From Myxococcales bacterium (lineage in GTDB: Bacteria; Myxococcota; Polyangia; Nannocystales; Nannocystaceae), in the NCBI GenBank assembly GCA_016793465.1, contig JAEUJW010000046.1:1-40170 (forward strand): a stretch of 40,170 bases of DNA, written 5' to 3'. This document shows positions 1-8,713 of the stretch, piece by piece; within the stretch, counting starts at the first letter, position 1; each line of letters begins with the position of its first letter. A model generated the notes under the pieces. The model had not been told where the DNA came from and searched no databases. It was given only the letters and a program-made list of their open reading frames with translations. A program made the position numbers and the translations under genes.

Positions 1-2188
1 GCTGCTCGTCCTCGGCGAGGCCCGCTTGCTCGACGGCGCGGCGCACGGCGTCCTCGAAGGTGCTCGGGTCCGGCAGGCTGCGCCGCACCTGCGCCTCGAT
101 CTCGGCGGCGTCGGGCAAGCTGCGCTGGATCTGCCGCTCGAGCTCGTCGGGGTCCGGCAAGCTGCGCCGCACCTGCGCCTCGAGCTCGTCGGGGTCCGGC
201 AGGTTGCGCTCGACCTCCGCCTCGATCTCCTCCTCGAGGCGCTCGAGGTCCTCCGCGCTCAACCCGGGGGCCCGCTCGGCCAGGCGCCGGGCCTCGCGCT
301 GCAGCCTGGCGATCGCCGCCGGCGAGAACCTGGGGGCGTTGCGGGCCAGCGCCTCGGCCTCGCGCCGCAGCGCCTCGATCTCCGCCTCGCTCGCACGGTG
401 CCCGCGCCGGGCCTCGCGCGCCAGCTCCCGCGCCTGGTCGCGCAGACGATCGAGCTCGGCCCGGTCGATGCGCGCGGCCCGACGCGCCCCCTCGCGGATC
501 GCGGCGATCTCCGCCTCGCTCGGCCGACCCGCGAGGGCCTGCCGGCGGATCTCGTCGGCGTCGATCCTGTGCACCTGCACGTGACGCTGCGGGCCCTGGT
601 GACCGGGCTGCACGTGCACCACCGTGTGACGCCGACGACCGGCGTCGCCGCGCTCGTCGTGGACCACGACCACCCGGCTGCCCGCGCCGTCGTCGATCTG
701 CAGGTGGCCCGGACGCACGACCACGAGCTCGCGCCGGCCGCCGTCGGCCCGCAGCTCCGCGGCCTTGTGCGCGGCCTTCTCGGCCCTGCGCTCAAGCCGG
801 GCCGCGCGCCGCTGCTTCCGCCGCTCGCGTGGGGTGTCGGCGTCGGACTCGGTCGCCGCGTCGGCCAGGGCCAGCACCGGCGCGCCGGCGTCGGCCAGCG
901 CGAGCACCGGCATGACCTCGGGCATCGTCGCCGCCTCGGGCGCCTCGGCCACCGTGATGACCTCGGGCAGGTCCGCGGCGTGCTCGTCGTGGGCCACCGC
1001 CATGCCCGGCGCGCCCCAGGCGACCGCTGCGATCAGCCCCACACCGAGCAGCCCGCGCCGCACGACGGTCCAGCGCCCGCGCTGCTGCACGCGATCGCCC
1101 AGCAGCCGCTGCACGCGGTGGACCAGCGCCGAGCGCTCGCCGCTCGCCATCGGGCTGACGAACGCGCCCGGCACGCGCCCGCGGCCCTGCCACTCGGCGA
1201 CCTCGGTGAGGCAGCGCGCGAGGTGCAGCCCGGTCCCGAGGTGACGCACCGCCCAGTCGTCGGCCAGCTCCTCGGCCGCGGTCTGCATGCCGCTGCGGGC
1301 CAGGCGGTTGAGCGGCTGGATGAACAGCGCCGCCTCGATGACCGCCGCGAGCACCAGCCACGCCGGGTCGTTGCGGACCACGTGGGCGAGCTCGTGGGCC
1401 AGCATGGCCTCCTGCTGGCGCCCCTCGAGCTCGAGCGCCGCCTCGGGCACCACGATCTCGCGGCTCGCCAGGGCGATCGGCGAGACCAGGGCCGGCGACA
1501 TGGTCAGCCGCACCATCTGCCTGGCGATGCGCGCGCGGGTCAGCAGCGCGGCCAGGCGCTCCGCCAGCGGGCCGCGGGTGATCGCGCCGCGCCCGTGCAG
1601 CAGCCGCTGCAGGCGACGCGCGGTCAGCAGCACGCGCCCGAGCCCGAGCGCCGCGCCGCCGAGGAACAGCCCGATCAGCGCCGCCGAGACCTCGCTGTCG
1701 TCGTCGACCGGGCTCGCCGGGGCCGCCGCGACGGGCGGCGACGGCTCGGCCGCGGGCGCGAGCACCGGCTCCGGCGCCCACGCCGGCCCCGCGTCGACCA
1801 TCGAGACGATGGTGACCGACCGCCCGCCGTCCTCGATCTCGAGCACGACGAGCTCCGAGGCCATCTCCTCGCGGAACTCGTCGAGCGCCTCGTCGACGTC
1901 CTCGTCGATCTCGGCGGCGAGTTCGTCGCGCGCGACCGCGGCGAACGGCAGCACCTCGGGCACCGCCGGCGCCGGCGACTCGAGCGCGAACGTCCCGAGC
2001 GCCGGCCGCACGCCGAAGCCGGTCTGCAGCGTCGCCGTGAACAGGCCCCCGACCAGCGCGAGCTTCCACAGCAAGCTGCGGGTCAGGCTGTCGAGCACGC
2101 ACCAGCGCGTGAAGCCCCACACGCCGAGGATCAGCACGGTGCTGTGGATCAGGTAGGTCGCCAGCCATGCGAGCATGATGTCAATCAT
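1..2188 (-). CDS. BlaR1/MecR1-like M56 membrane metalloprotease, 3' end cut by window edge
   Basis: Reading from ATG 2188 the frame is open for about 729 codons and runs off the window. It begins with two membrane segments (MIDIMLAWLATYLIHSTV and WKLALVGGLFTATLQ), has a third near residue 175, and carries the zinc-protease motif HELAH at residues 265-269 followed by EELADDWAV, the typical M56 arrangement. A further hydrophobic stretch (GLLGVGLIAAVAWGAPGM) precedes a long, charged, Arg/Glu-rich coiled-coil tail with 14-residue repeats near the window edge. Known M56 partners of BlaI cleave the repressor or trigger its cleavage. The start overlaps the end of the blaI-like gene by 8 bases, so the two are probably translationally coupled. 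No penicillin-binding sensor domain is seen in the visible part, so the signal sensed is unknown. An alternative in-frame ATG is at 2176. Confidence 0.9.
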   Translation of the reverse strand, partial: MIDIMLAWLATYLIHSTVLILGVWGFTRWCVLDSLTRSLLWKLALVGGLFTATLQTGFGVRPALGTFALESPAPAVPEVLPFAAVARDELAAEIDEDVDEALDEFREEMASELVVLEIEDGGRSVTIVSMVDAGPAWAPEPVLAPAAEPSPPVAAAPASPVDDDSEVSAALIGLFLGGAALGLGRVLLTARRLQRLLHGRGAITRGPLAERLAALLTRARIARQMVRLTMSPALVSPIALASREIVVPEAALELEGRQQEAMLAHELAHVVRNDPAWLVLAAVIEAALFIQPLNRLARSGMQTAAEELADDWAVRHLGTGLHLARCLTEVAEWQGRGRVPGAFVSPMASGERSALVHRVQRLLGDRVQQRGRWTVVRRGLLGVGLIAAVAWGAPGMAVAHDEHAADLPEVITVAEAPEAATMPEVMPVLALADAGAPVLALADAATESDADTPRERRKQRRAARLERRAEKAAHKAAELRADGGRRELVVVRPGHLQIDDGAGSRVVVVHDERGDAGRRRHTVVHVQPGHQGPQRHVQVHRIDADEIRRQALAGRPSEAEIAAIREGARRAARIDRAELDRLRDQARELAREARRGHRASEAEIEALRREAEALARNAPRFSPAAIARLQREARRLAERAPGLSAEDLERLEEEIEAEVERNLPDPDELEAQVRRSLPDPDELERQIQRSLPDAAEIEAQVRRSLPDPSTFEDAVRRAVEQAGLAEDEQ
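54..221 (-). repeat. 42-bp tandem repeat in the tail of the M56 protease gene (4 copies)
   Basis: Four consecutive 42-base units starting near 54, 96, 138 and 180 encode a 14-residue unit of the form RSLPDPDELEAQV-R with substitutions (LPDPSTFE, LPDAAEIE, LPDPDELE, LPDPDELE). The charge pattern fits an extended helical or coiled-coil rod. Confidence 0.8.
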
Positions 2189-2564
2189 CGCCGTCCTCCG
2201 CGTCCGACCGTTCGGCCAGGATCTGCTTGGCGCGCGCCACGTCGTCGTCGCCGTCGACCAGATGGCTGACCAGCGCGGACACGTCGCCCTTGAAGAAGTA
2301 GTCGGTCAGGCGCGCCAGCATCGACCGGCGCACCTCGTGCTCGCTGACCAGCGGGCGGTAGATGAACTGGCGCCCCTCGACCCGGTGGGTCAAGAGGCCC
2401 TTCTTCTCGAGCCGCGACAGCATGGTCGCGACCGTCGTCGGTGCCAGCTCGCGCTCGTGCGCGAGCAACTCGCCGTGGACCTCGATCGAGTTCGCCTCCT
2501 TGCGGTCCCACAGGATCCGCATCAGGGCGAGCTGGAGGTCGCTCAATTGGATGGAGTCAGACAT
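2181..2564 (-). CDS. BlaI/MecI-family transcriptional repressor
   Basis: A 127-residue protein, the normal length for the BlaI/MecI/CopY winged-helix family. The N-terminal half holds the helix-turn-helix (LSDLQLALMRILWD, then ELAPTTVATMLSRLEKKGLL) followed by the wing (THRVEGRQFIYRPLVS). The C-terminal half carries the dimerisation helices (RRSMLARLTDYFFKGDVSALVSHLVD). In the family the repressor binds palindromes in its own promoter and is removed when the M56 partner is activated. That partner starts inside its last codons. A tandem palindrome lies directly before the ATG, so autoregulation is very likely. No Shine-Dalgarno sits at normal distance: AGGAGA is about 30 bases upstream and no in-frame start lies closer to it, because a TAG intervenes. 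This suggests a leaderless or nearly leaderless mRNA. Confidence 0.95.
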   Translation of the reverse strand: MSDSIQLSDLQLALMRILWDRKEANSIEVHGELLAHERELAPTTVATMLSRLEKKGLLTHRVEGRQFIYRPLVSEHEVRRSMLARLTDYFFKGDVSALVSHLVDGDDDVARAKQILAERSDAEDGDD

Positions 2565-2568
2565 GAAC

Positions 2569-2592
2569 TACACGTGTAATACTACACGTGTA
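2569..2592. promoter_or_regulatory. Tandem palindromic operator for the BlaI-like repressor
   Basis: Two identical 10-bp palindromes TACACGTGTA (2569-2578 and 2583-2592) lie 14 bp apart centre to centre. Together they form a near-perfect 32-bp dyad at 2565-2596. The TACA...TGTA half-site layout is the known BlaI/MecI operator type. The operator ends only a few bases before the repressor start codon. Confidence 0.85.
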
Positions 2593-2605
2593 GTTCTCCT
2601 GTCAA
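2576..2605 (-). promoter_or_regulatory. Putative sigma-70 promoter of the blaI-like operon
   Basis: On the minus strand a perfect -35 hexamer TTGACA (2605-2600) is followed by weak -10 candidates, TAGTAT (2584-2579, spacer 15) or TATTAC (2581-2576, spacer 18). The first palindrome fills the spacer and the second covers the expected start point. Transcription would begin about 5-8 bases before the ATG at 2564. The choice of -10 is an inference. Confidence 0.6.
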
Positions 2606-2628
2606 GGGCCGCCAAAGCCCGAATTGGG

Positions 2629-3069
2629 TCAATCCTGGTCCGTGCAGCCGTGCCCCGAGCAGGTCCGGTGGCAGCGCGCCCCCGCGCACTCGCGGGTGCA
2701 GGCGCCGCCCGAGCAGGTCAGCGCGCAGGTCGTCCCGGCCGCGCAGCGCTGGCTGCAGCCGCCGCCCGAGCAGGTGAAGTCGCAGCGCGCTCCGTCGGTG
2801 CAGGCGTGCGTGCAGCCGCCGCCCGAGCAGGTCGCGCTGCACGCCTCGTCGCCGGCGCAGGTGACCGTGCAGCCGCCGCCCGAGCAGGTGTGCTGCCCGC
2901 CGAGCTCGATCTTCAGGTCGACGTCCACGTCGACGTCCACGTCGATCTTCACCCGCTCGCGCGAGACCTCGAGCTGCGCCGGTCGCTCCTCGATCACCGG
3001 CGCGTCGGGTCCGTGACCGGTGCAACCGACGATCAGCAGGACGGACAGCGCGGGCGAGAGCTTCGACAT
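2629..3069 (-). CDS. Small lipoprotein with 19-residue cysteine repeats
   Basis: A 146-residue protein. The start ATG 3069 is chosen because GGAGG lies 5 bases upstream. The N-terminus MSKLSPALSVLLIVGC is a lipoprotein signal with Cys at the lipobox. A conspicuous DVDVDVDVD run follows near residue 45, and then four 19-residue repeats of the form TCSGGGCTVTCAGDEACSA, each with four cysteines, and a final partial copy ending CTDQD. The even spacing suggests a small disulfide-braced beta-solenoid or similar rod on the outer or inner membrane; this is inference from repeat geometry only. I do not recognise a named family. An AT-rich stretch (about 3091-3118) precedes it, unusual in this DNA, and could hold its promoter. 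Its function, and any link to the neighbouring BlaI/BlaR1 pair, are unknown. Confidence 0.8.
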   Translation of the reverse strand: MSKLSPALSVLLIVGCTGHGPDAPVIEERPAQLEVSRERVKIDVDVDVDVDLKIELGGQHTCSGGGCTVTCAGDEACSATCSGGGCTHACTDGARCDFTCSGGGCSQRCAAGTTCALTCSGGACTRECAGARCHRTCSGHGCTDQD

Positions 3070-3108
3070 CGGGACCTCCGGCCCCACCATACAACCTTTG
3101 AATTTTAA

Positions 3109-4410
3109 TTATTCGACCCGCATGCGCCGCAGCAGCACGGCGCCGATCACGAACCCGAGGGCGCCGACCGCCAGCAGGATGCCGCACGGCAGCAGCATCT
3201 CGAGCGGCCCGAAGCCCCGCCAGAGCGCGCCCTCGAAGGCCAGCAGGGCCCACTTGAACGGGCTGAAGTGGCTGACGGTGAGCATGGCCGCGGGCATGAA
3301 GGCCAGCGGGATCGCGCCGCCGCCGATCATCGCCAGGACCATCAAGGCGGCCCGCCCGAGCCCGTCGGCGCCCTCCTCCGAGCGACTGAGCCCGGCCATC
3401 AGGATCGTCAGCCCGGTGAAGCCCGTGCTGGCGGCGACGATCGCCGCGGCCATCATACCCGGCGAGCCGACCTCGACCCCGAAGCCGAGCCGGCCGACCG
3501 CGATGATCAGCAGCTGCACCGCCACGCAGCAGACGAAGCATGCGGCGCACTTGCCGGCCAGCACCTGCGCCGCCGAGATCGGCGCGGCCGTCAGGCGCAG
3601 CATGGTCCCGCGGCTGCGCTCGCGGATCAGCGCGCTGATGAAGACCATCACGCTGCTCATCAGCCCCCACACCACGCCCTGCGGGAACGACACCGCGAAG
3701 CTGCTCGGCGGTCCGTCGGCGCGCCGCGCCGCCAGCTCGCGCAGCTCGACGCGCAGCGGCTGCCAGCCCGCCTGTCCCTCGGGACCGGTCGCCGCGGGCG
3801 CGGCCGGCTGCCGCGAGAGCCCGTCGAGCCCGCCGTAGAGCTGCTCGAGCGCCGCTCGCGTGGGCGCCGGCACGCCGTCGGTCCGCGCCAGCGCGGCCCG
3901 GGCGCGCGCGACCAGCCCGCCCATGCGCGCCGGGTCGCCGAACCCGCCGGCGAGCTGGCGAAACCCGCCGGCCATCAGCTTGCCGGTCAGCAGCCCGGCC
4001 TCCGCGCGCCGGCTGGGATCGACGACGACCTCGACCGTCGCCGGCTTGCCAGTCAACATGCCCTCGATCCCGCCCTCGAAGCCCGGCGGGATCTTCAGGC
4101 ACGCGAGCGCGTCGCGCCCGCGCACCCGCGCCTCGCAGTCGTCCGCGTCGGCGCTCGGCGCCGCGATCAGGCCCTCGCCCGGGGCGGTCAACCCGGCCAC
4201 GTAGGCCCGCGCCGCCGGCCCGCCGTCGCCGTCGTGGATCGCCAGCACGAGCGGCCGCTCGCCGGCGTCACGCCCGCCGCCGAACACCCAGCCGAAGAAC
4301 ATGGCGATCGCCACCGGGAACACGAACGTGAAGACGAACGCCCCGCGGTCGCGCAGCAGCAGCCGCAGGTCCTTGGCCGCGATGGCGGCGATCGGCGCGG
4401 CGCCCCGCAT
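3109..4410 (-). CDS. ABC-2 type transporter permease
   Basis: A 433-residue inner-membrane permease of the ABC-2/NatB/YhgE class. One membrane segment lies at the N-terminus (GAFVFTFVFPVAIAMFFGWVF), followed by a roughly 200-residue extracytoplasmic domain. About five membrane segments fill the C-terminal half (FPQGVVWGLMSSVMVFISALI; CAACFVCCVAVQLLIIAVG; MMAAAIVAASTGFTGLTILM; AALMVLAMIGGGAIPLAFM; GALGFVIGAVLL). The motif LIRERSRGTMLRLTAAPIS is typical of ABC-2 permeases. It works with the ATPase encoded just upstream. Its ATG lies in a TGATG overlap with the stop of the short duplicated ORF, preserving stop-start coupling. The substrate cannot be told from the sequence; peptides, lipids, sodium or antibiotics are all known for this class. 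Confidence 0.9.
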   Translation of the reverse strand: MRGAAPIAAIAAKDLRLLLRDRGAFVFTFVFPVAIAMFFGWVFGGGRDAGERPLVLAIHDGDGGPAARAYVAGLTAPGEGLIAAPSADADDCEARVRGRDALACLKIPPGFEGGIEGMLTGKPATVEVVVDPSRRAEAGLLTGKLMAGGFRQLAGGFGDPARMGGLVARARAALARTDGVPAPTRAALEQLYGGLDGLSRQPAAPAATGPEGQAGWQPLRVELRELAARRADGPPSSFAVSFPQGVVWGLMSSVMVFISALIRERSRGTMLRLTAAPISAAQVLAGKCAACFVCCVAVQLLIIAVGRLGFGVEVGSPGMMAAAIVAASTGFTGLTILMAGLSRSEEGADGLGRAALMVLAMIGGGAIPLAFMPAAMLTVSHFSPFKWALLAFEGALWRGFGPLEMLLPCGILLAVGALGFVIGAVLLRRMRVE

Positions 4411-4538
4411 CAGTCGCGCAGGCTCCGTCCGGACGTGGAGACGAACGCCCCGCGGTCGCGCGGCAGCGGCCGCGGGTCCTCGGCCGCGACGGCGGCGATC
4501 GGCGCGGCGCCCCGCATCAGTCGCGCAGGCTCCGTCCG
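4325..4538 (-). repeat. 107-bp imperfect tandem duplication at the ATPase/permease junction
   Basis: Copy 1 (4325-4431) covers the last codons before the permease start and its first codons. Copy 2 (4432-4538) covers the end of the ATPase gene plus an extra copy of the permease 5' end. The copies differ at about eight positions. Every difference I can see is a transition that puts G or C in the copy not used to encode the permease. Confidence 0.85.
4410..4517 (-). pseudogene. Duplicated, truncated permease 5' end (35 codons)
   Basis: This short frame begins MRGAAPIAAVAAEDPRP, matching the permease start MRGAAPIAAIAAKDLRL, and ends SGRSLRD, matching the ATPase end TGRSLRD. It is the by-product of the 107-bp duplication. 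Both flanks keep the TGATG stop-start overlap, so ribosomes leaving the ATPase frame could pass through this mini-frame into the permease. Hydrophobic residues of the real N-terminus are replaced (Leu to Pro three times, Phe to Ser twice), so a functional peptide is unlikely. Confidence 0.7.
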
Positions 4539-5359
4539 GTCAGGTTGAGGAACACCGACTCGAGGTCGGGCCGGTCGATGCGCAGGCTGGTGACCCCGCC
4601 GGCGTCGAGCTGGCGCGCGACCTCGCGGACCGGGTCCTCGGTCTCGACCCGCGTCTCGTCGTCGCCGCGCATGGCGTGGACCACGCTGCGCCCGCCGTGC
4701 CGGGCCAGCAGCGCGTCGACCCGGTCGACCAGCAGCAGCTTGCCGTGATCGACGATCGCGACCCGCGAGCACAGCCGCTGGGCCTCCTCCATGTAGTGCG
4801 TGCTGTACAGCAGCGTCTTGCCGGCGCTCGCCAGCCCGCGGACCAGCTCGAGGATCCCGTTGCGCGACTGCGGATCGACGCCCGCGGTCGGCTCGTCGAG
4901 CAGCACGAGCTGCGGGTCGTGGACCAGCGCCGCCGCGAGGTTGAGCCGGCGCTTCATGCCGCCGGAGAACCCGCCGACGCGGTCGTCGGCCCGCGGCGTC
5001 AGCTCGACCTGGGCCAGCAGCGCGTCCGCCCGCGCCCGCGCGTGCGCCCGCGAGAGCCCGTAGAGCCGGGCGAAGAACCATAAATTTTCGCGGGCCGTGA
5101 GGTCGTCGTAGAGCGCGAGCGACTGCGGGGCGATGCCGACGCTGGCCCGCACCGCCGCGATCGAGGGCGCCGCTCCGTCGATCTCGACGCGCCCGGCGTC
5201 CGGGCGGATCGCCCCGACGATCATGCCGAGGGTGGTCGTCTTGCCGGCCCCGTTGGGCCCGAGGAACCCGAGCACCTCGCCGCGCCCGACCTCGAGCGAG
5301 AGCCCGTCGACCGCCACGGTGGCGCCGAACTTCTTGACGAGGCCCGCGAGGCAGAGCAC
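4517..5359 (-). CDS. ABC transporter ATP-binding protein
   Basis: A 280-residue ATPase with all signature motifs: Walker A GPNGAGKTTT, Q-loop GIAPQSLALYDDLTARENLWF, signature SGGMKRRLNLA, Walker B LVLLDEPTAGVDP, and switch histidine YSTHYMEE. The C-terminal RPDLESVFLNLTGRSLRD is the usual tail of DrrA/NatA-type exporter ATPases. The frame is open further upstream, but homology starts at LCLAGLVKKFG, so the GTG at 5359 is chosen. A promoter-like TTGACA just upstream would give an almost leaderless transcript starting there. It pairs with the ABC-2 permease downstream to form an exporter. One rare TTA leucine codon (5081-5083) lies inside an isolated AT-rich run. Confidence 0.92.
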   Translation of the reverse strand: MLCLAGLVKKFGATVAVDGLSLEVGRGEVLGFLGPNGAGKTTTLGMIVGAIRPDAGRVEIDGAAPSIAAVRASVGIAPQSLALYDDLTARENLWFFARLYGLSRAHARARADALLAQVELTPRADDRVGGFSGGMKRRLNLAAALVHDPQLVLLDEPTAGVDPQSRNGILELVRGLASAGKTLLYSTHYMEEAQRLCSRVAIVDHGKLLLVDRVDALLARHGGRSVVHAMRGDDETRVETEDPVREVARQLDAGGVTSLRIDRPDLESVFLNLTGRSLRD

Positions 5360-5367
5360 GGCGGCGG

Positions 5368-5397
5368 ACCGTATGCGACAAGCACCCGCCCTGTCAA
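5368..5397 (-). promoter_or_regulatory. Possible promoter of the ABC exporter operon
   Basis: On the minus strand TTGACA (5397-5392) is followed after 18 bases by TACGGT (5373-5368), or after 16 bases by CATACG. Only the -35 is strong. The expected start point is a few bases before the GTG at 5359. The remaining DNA up to 5609 (about 210 bases) shows nothing else I can name. Confidence 0.35.
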
Positions 5398-5609
5398 CGC
5401 GACGCGCCGCGCCGGCCATGCGTGTCGCCCGCGCCGGACGCACACACGAACTCCGGATCGGCCACGGCGCACACGCCGACCGATCGCCGCGAGGGTCGAG
5501 CCGCCGGTGCTTCGCGGGTGACCGACGGCCCGCGGATCTCCGCACGCCGATCGACGGCGCACGACGGGCCGCGACCCGCGTCGCACCGAGGGCGCGGTGC
5601 AGAGCCCGC

Positions 5610-7301
<1,692 letters not shown>

Positions 7302-7305
7302 GCCG

Positions 7306-8700
7306 TCACACCCCTACCTGGAAGCAGTACAGCCGCGCCCCGCTGTTGCAGGCGTACTCGGCGTTGTCTGTCCAGGCGTCGCTCACGATGCCCGACTTGC
7401 TGCGCCCGGTTCCACCGCTGAGATCACCGTCGTTGGTGCCCCAGTCCGAGCAATGATCGGCGCCGAGCTGGGTCCCGTCCGCCCTGGTGTTCGTCCAGGC
7501 GTTCGCGTCGCCGACGTCGGCCGCAGCCTCATCGCGCACGATCGCCGCCTGCAGGTCGCTCGGACCGACGAGGTCCGCCCACCCGCGCGCCACCGGCGTC
7601 GGCGGGTCGCCCGGCAGCATGTACCACCCCGCGAACCCCGCGCTCGCAAACCGCATCGCCGGCGCCGTCGCCGGGTCGCTGCCCGTCAGCCACGCCATGT
7701 ACGTCCCCCCGAGCCCCGCCCCGTCCGCGAGCATCTGGCAGTACGCGTCGGCCCCCGCCACCCCTCCCAGGTTCCCGTTGTCCTTGCCCTTGCTCGTGAT
7801 GAACACCCACCGCGGCGCCGCGCAGTCGTCGTTGCACGCGTCGATGTCGTCCTCGTTCCCGTCGTCGCACTCCTCCGTCCCGCTCCACACCAGCCCGTCC
7901 CCGCAGCTCGCCGCCGCCTTGCACTGCCCCGTCGCGCCGCTCGGGCATTCGTCCTCGTCGATCGTGTTCCCGTCGTCGCACCCCTCCGTCCCGCTCCACA
8001 CGATCCCGTCCCCGCAGCTCGCCGCCGCCGCGCACATCCCCGCCGCCCCGCTCGGGCACCCGTCCGTATCGTCCGTGTTCCCGTCGTCGCACCCCTCCGT
8101 CCCGCTCCACACGATCCCGTCCCCGCAGCTCGCCGGCTGACACCCGCCCTGCGCCCCGCTCGGGCACCCGTCCTCGTCCACCGCGTTGCCGTCGTCGCAG
8201 CCCTCGCCCGCCTCCATCACCCCGTTCCCGCACTCCGCCGTCGGCGTCTCCGTGCAGTCCTCCTCGCACCCGTCCCCGTTCATCGTGTTCCCGTCGTCGC
8301 ACTCCTCCTGCCCCGCCCACACCAGCCCGTCCCCGCACGCCGCCTCGCCCGCGCACGCGCCCTGCGCCCCGCTCGGGCACGCGTCCTCGTCATCCTCGTT
8401 ACCGTCGTCGCACCCCTCGCCCTCGTCCACCACTCCGTCCCCGCACACACCCGCGCTGCTCGTCGACTCGCTGGTCGCGTCGACCGACGTCGACGTCGAC
8501 CCGCCCGAGCTGCTGGTCTCGTCGCCCTCTTCTTCGCCCGGCAGCGAGCGCCCGCCGTTGCAGCCGCCGTCGTCGGTGACCTCGCCGGAGCCCGCGCTGC
8601 CGCAGCCCACGGGGGGCGCCACGAGGCACACGAGCAGCCCGCAGGCGAGGCTGCGCAGCTTCCGGCGGCGGTTCATCGGAGTCAGGATGGTGTCGTGCAT
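7306..8700 (-). CDS. Secreted Cys-rich protein: six DUF4215 repeats plus C-terminal DUF1554-like domain
   Basis: A 464-residue protein. The N-terminus has a signal peptide ending APPVGC, a plausible lipobox; the true start may be ATG 8676 (MNRRRKLRS), eight codons in. A low-complexity Ser/Thr linker follows, then six DUF4215 repeats of about 35-37 residues with the pattern CGDGxVxxGxExCDDGN...C...C. The last about 165 residues (WVFITSKGKDNGNLGGVAGADAYCQ ... GARLYCFQVGV) match the DUF1554 lectin-like domain known from Leptospira and myxobacterial surface proteins. Roughly 30 cysteines imply many disulfides, which fits the disulfide-forming genes upstream in the same run. Start-to-stop spacing to both neighbours is 4 to 13 bases. 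Probable role: surface-exposed adhesin or scaffold (inference). Confidence 0.88.
   Translation of the reverse strand: MHDTILTPMNRRRKLRSLACGLLVCLVAPPVGCGSAGSGEVTDDGGCNGGRSLPGEEEGDETSSSGGSTSTSVDATSESTSSAGVCGDGVVDEGEGCDDGNEDDEDACPSGAQGACAGEAACGDGLVWAGQEECDDGNTMNGDGCEEDCTETPTAECGNGVMEAGEGCDDGNAVDEDGCPSGAQGGCQPASCGDGIVWSGTEGCDDGNTDDTDGCPSGAAGMCAAAASCGDGIVWSGTEGCDDGNTIDEDECPSGATGQCKAAASCGDGLVWSGTEECDDGNEDDIDACNDDCAAPRWVFITSKGKDNGNLGGVAGADAYCQMLADGAGLGGTYMAWLTGSDPATAPAMRFASAGFAGWYMLPGDPPTPVARGWADLVGPSDLQAAIVRDEAAADVGDANAWTNTRADGTQLGADHCSDWGTNDGDLSGGTGRSKSGIVSDAWTDNAEYACNSGARLYCFQVGV
7855..8440 (-). repeat. Near-identical DNA repeats encoding DUF4215 units
   Basis: About six copies of a roughly 105-111-base unit. 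The copies near 7965-8075 and 8077-8140 are almost identical in DNA (shared block coding CGDGIVWSGTEGCDDGN). This favours copy-number change by recombination or slippage. Confidence 0.75.
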
Positions 8701-8713
8701 GGCGTGTATCCGT

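Noticed and set aside
26..2269. Long plus-strand open frame opposite the M56 protease gene
   Set aside because: The translation is Arg/Leu/His-rich without any domain. The opposite strand encodes a recognisable protease with HELAH. It is a by-product of high GC content.
7855..8440. Regularly spaced repeats considered as a CRISPR array
   Set aside because: Repeats and spacers together form an open reading frame of DUF4215 units; spacing is a multiple of three and there are no unique spacers or cas genes.
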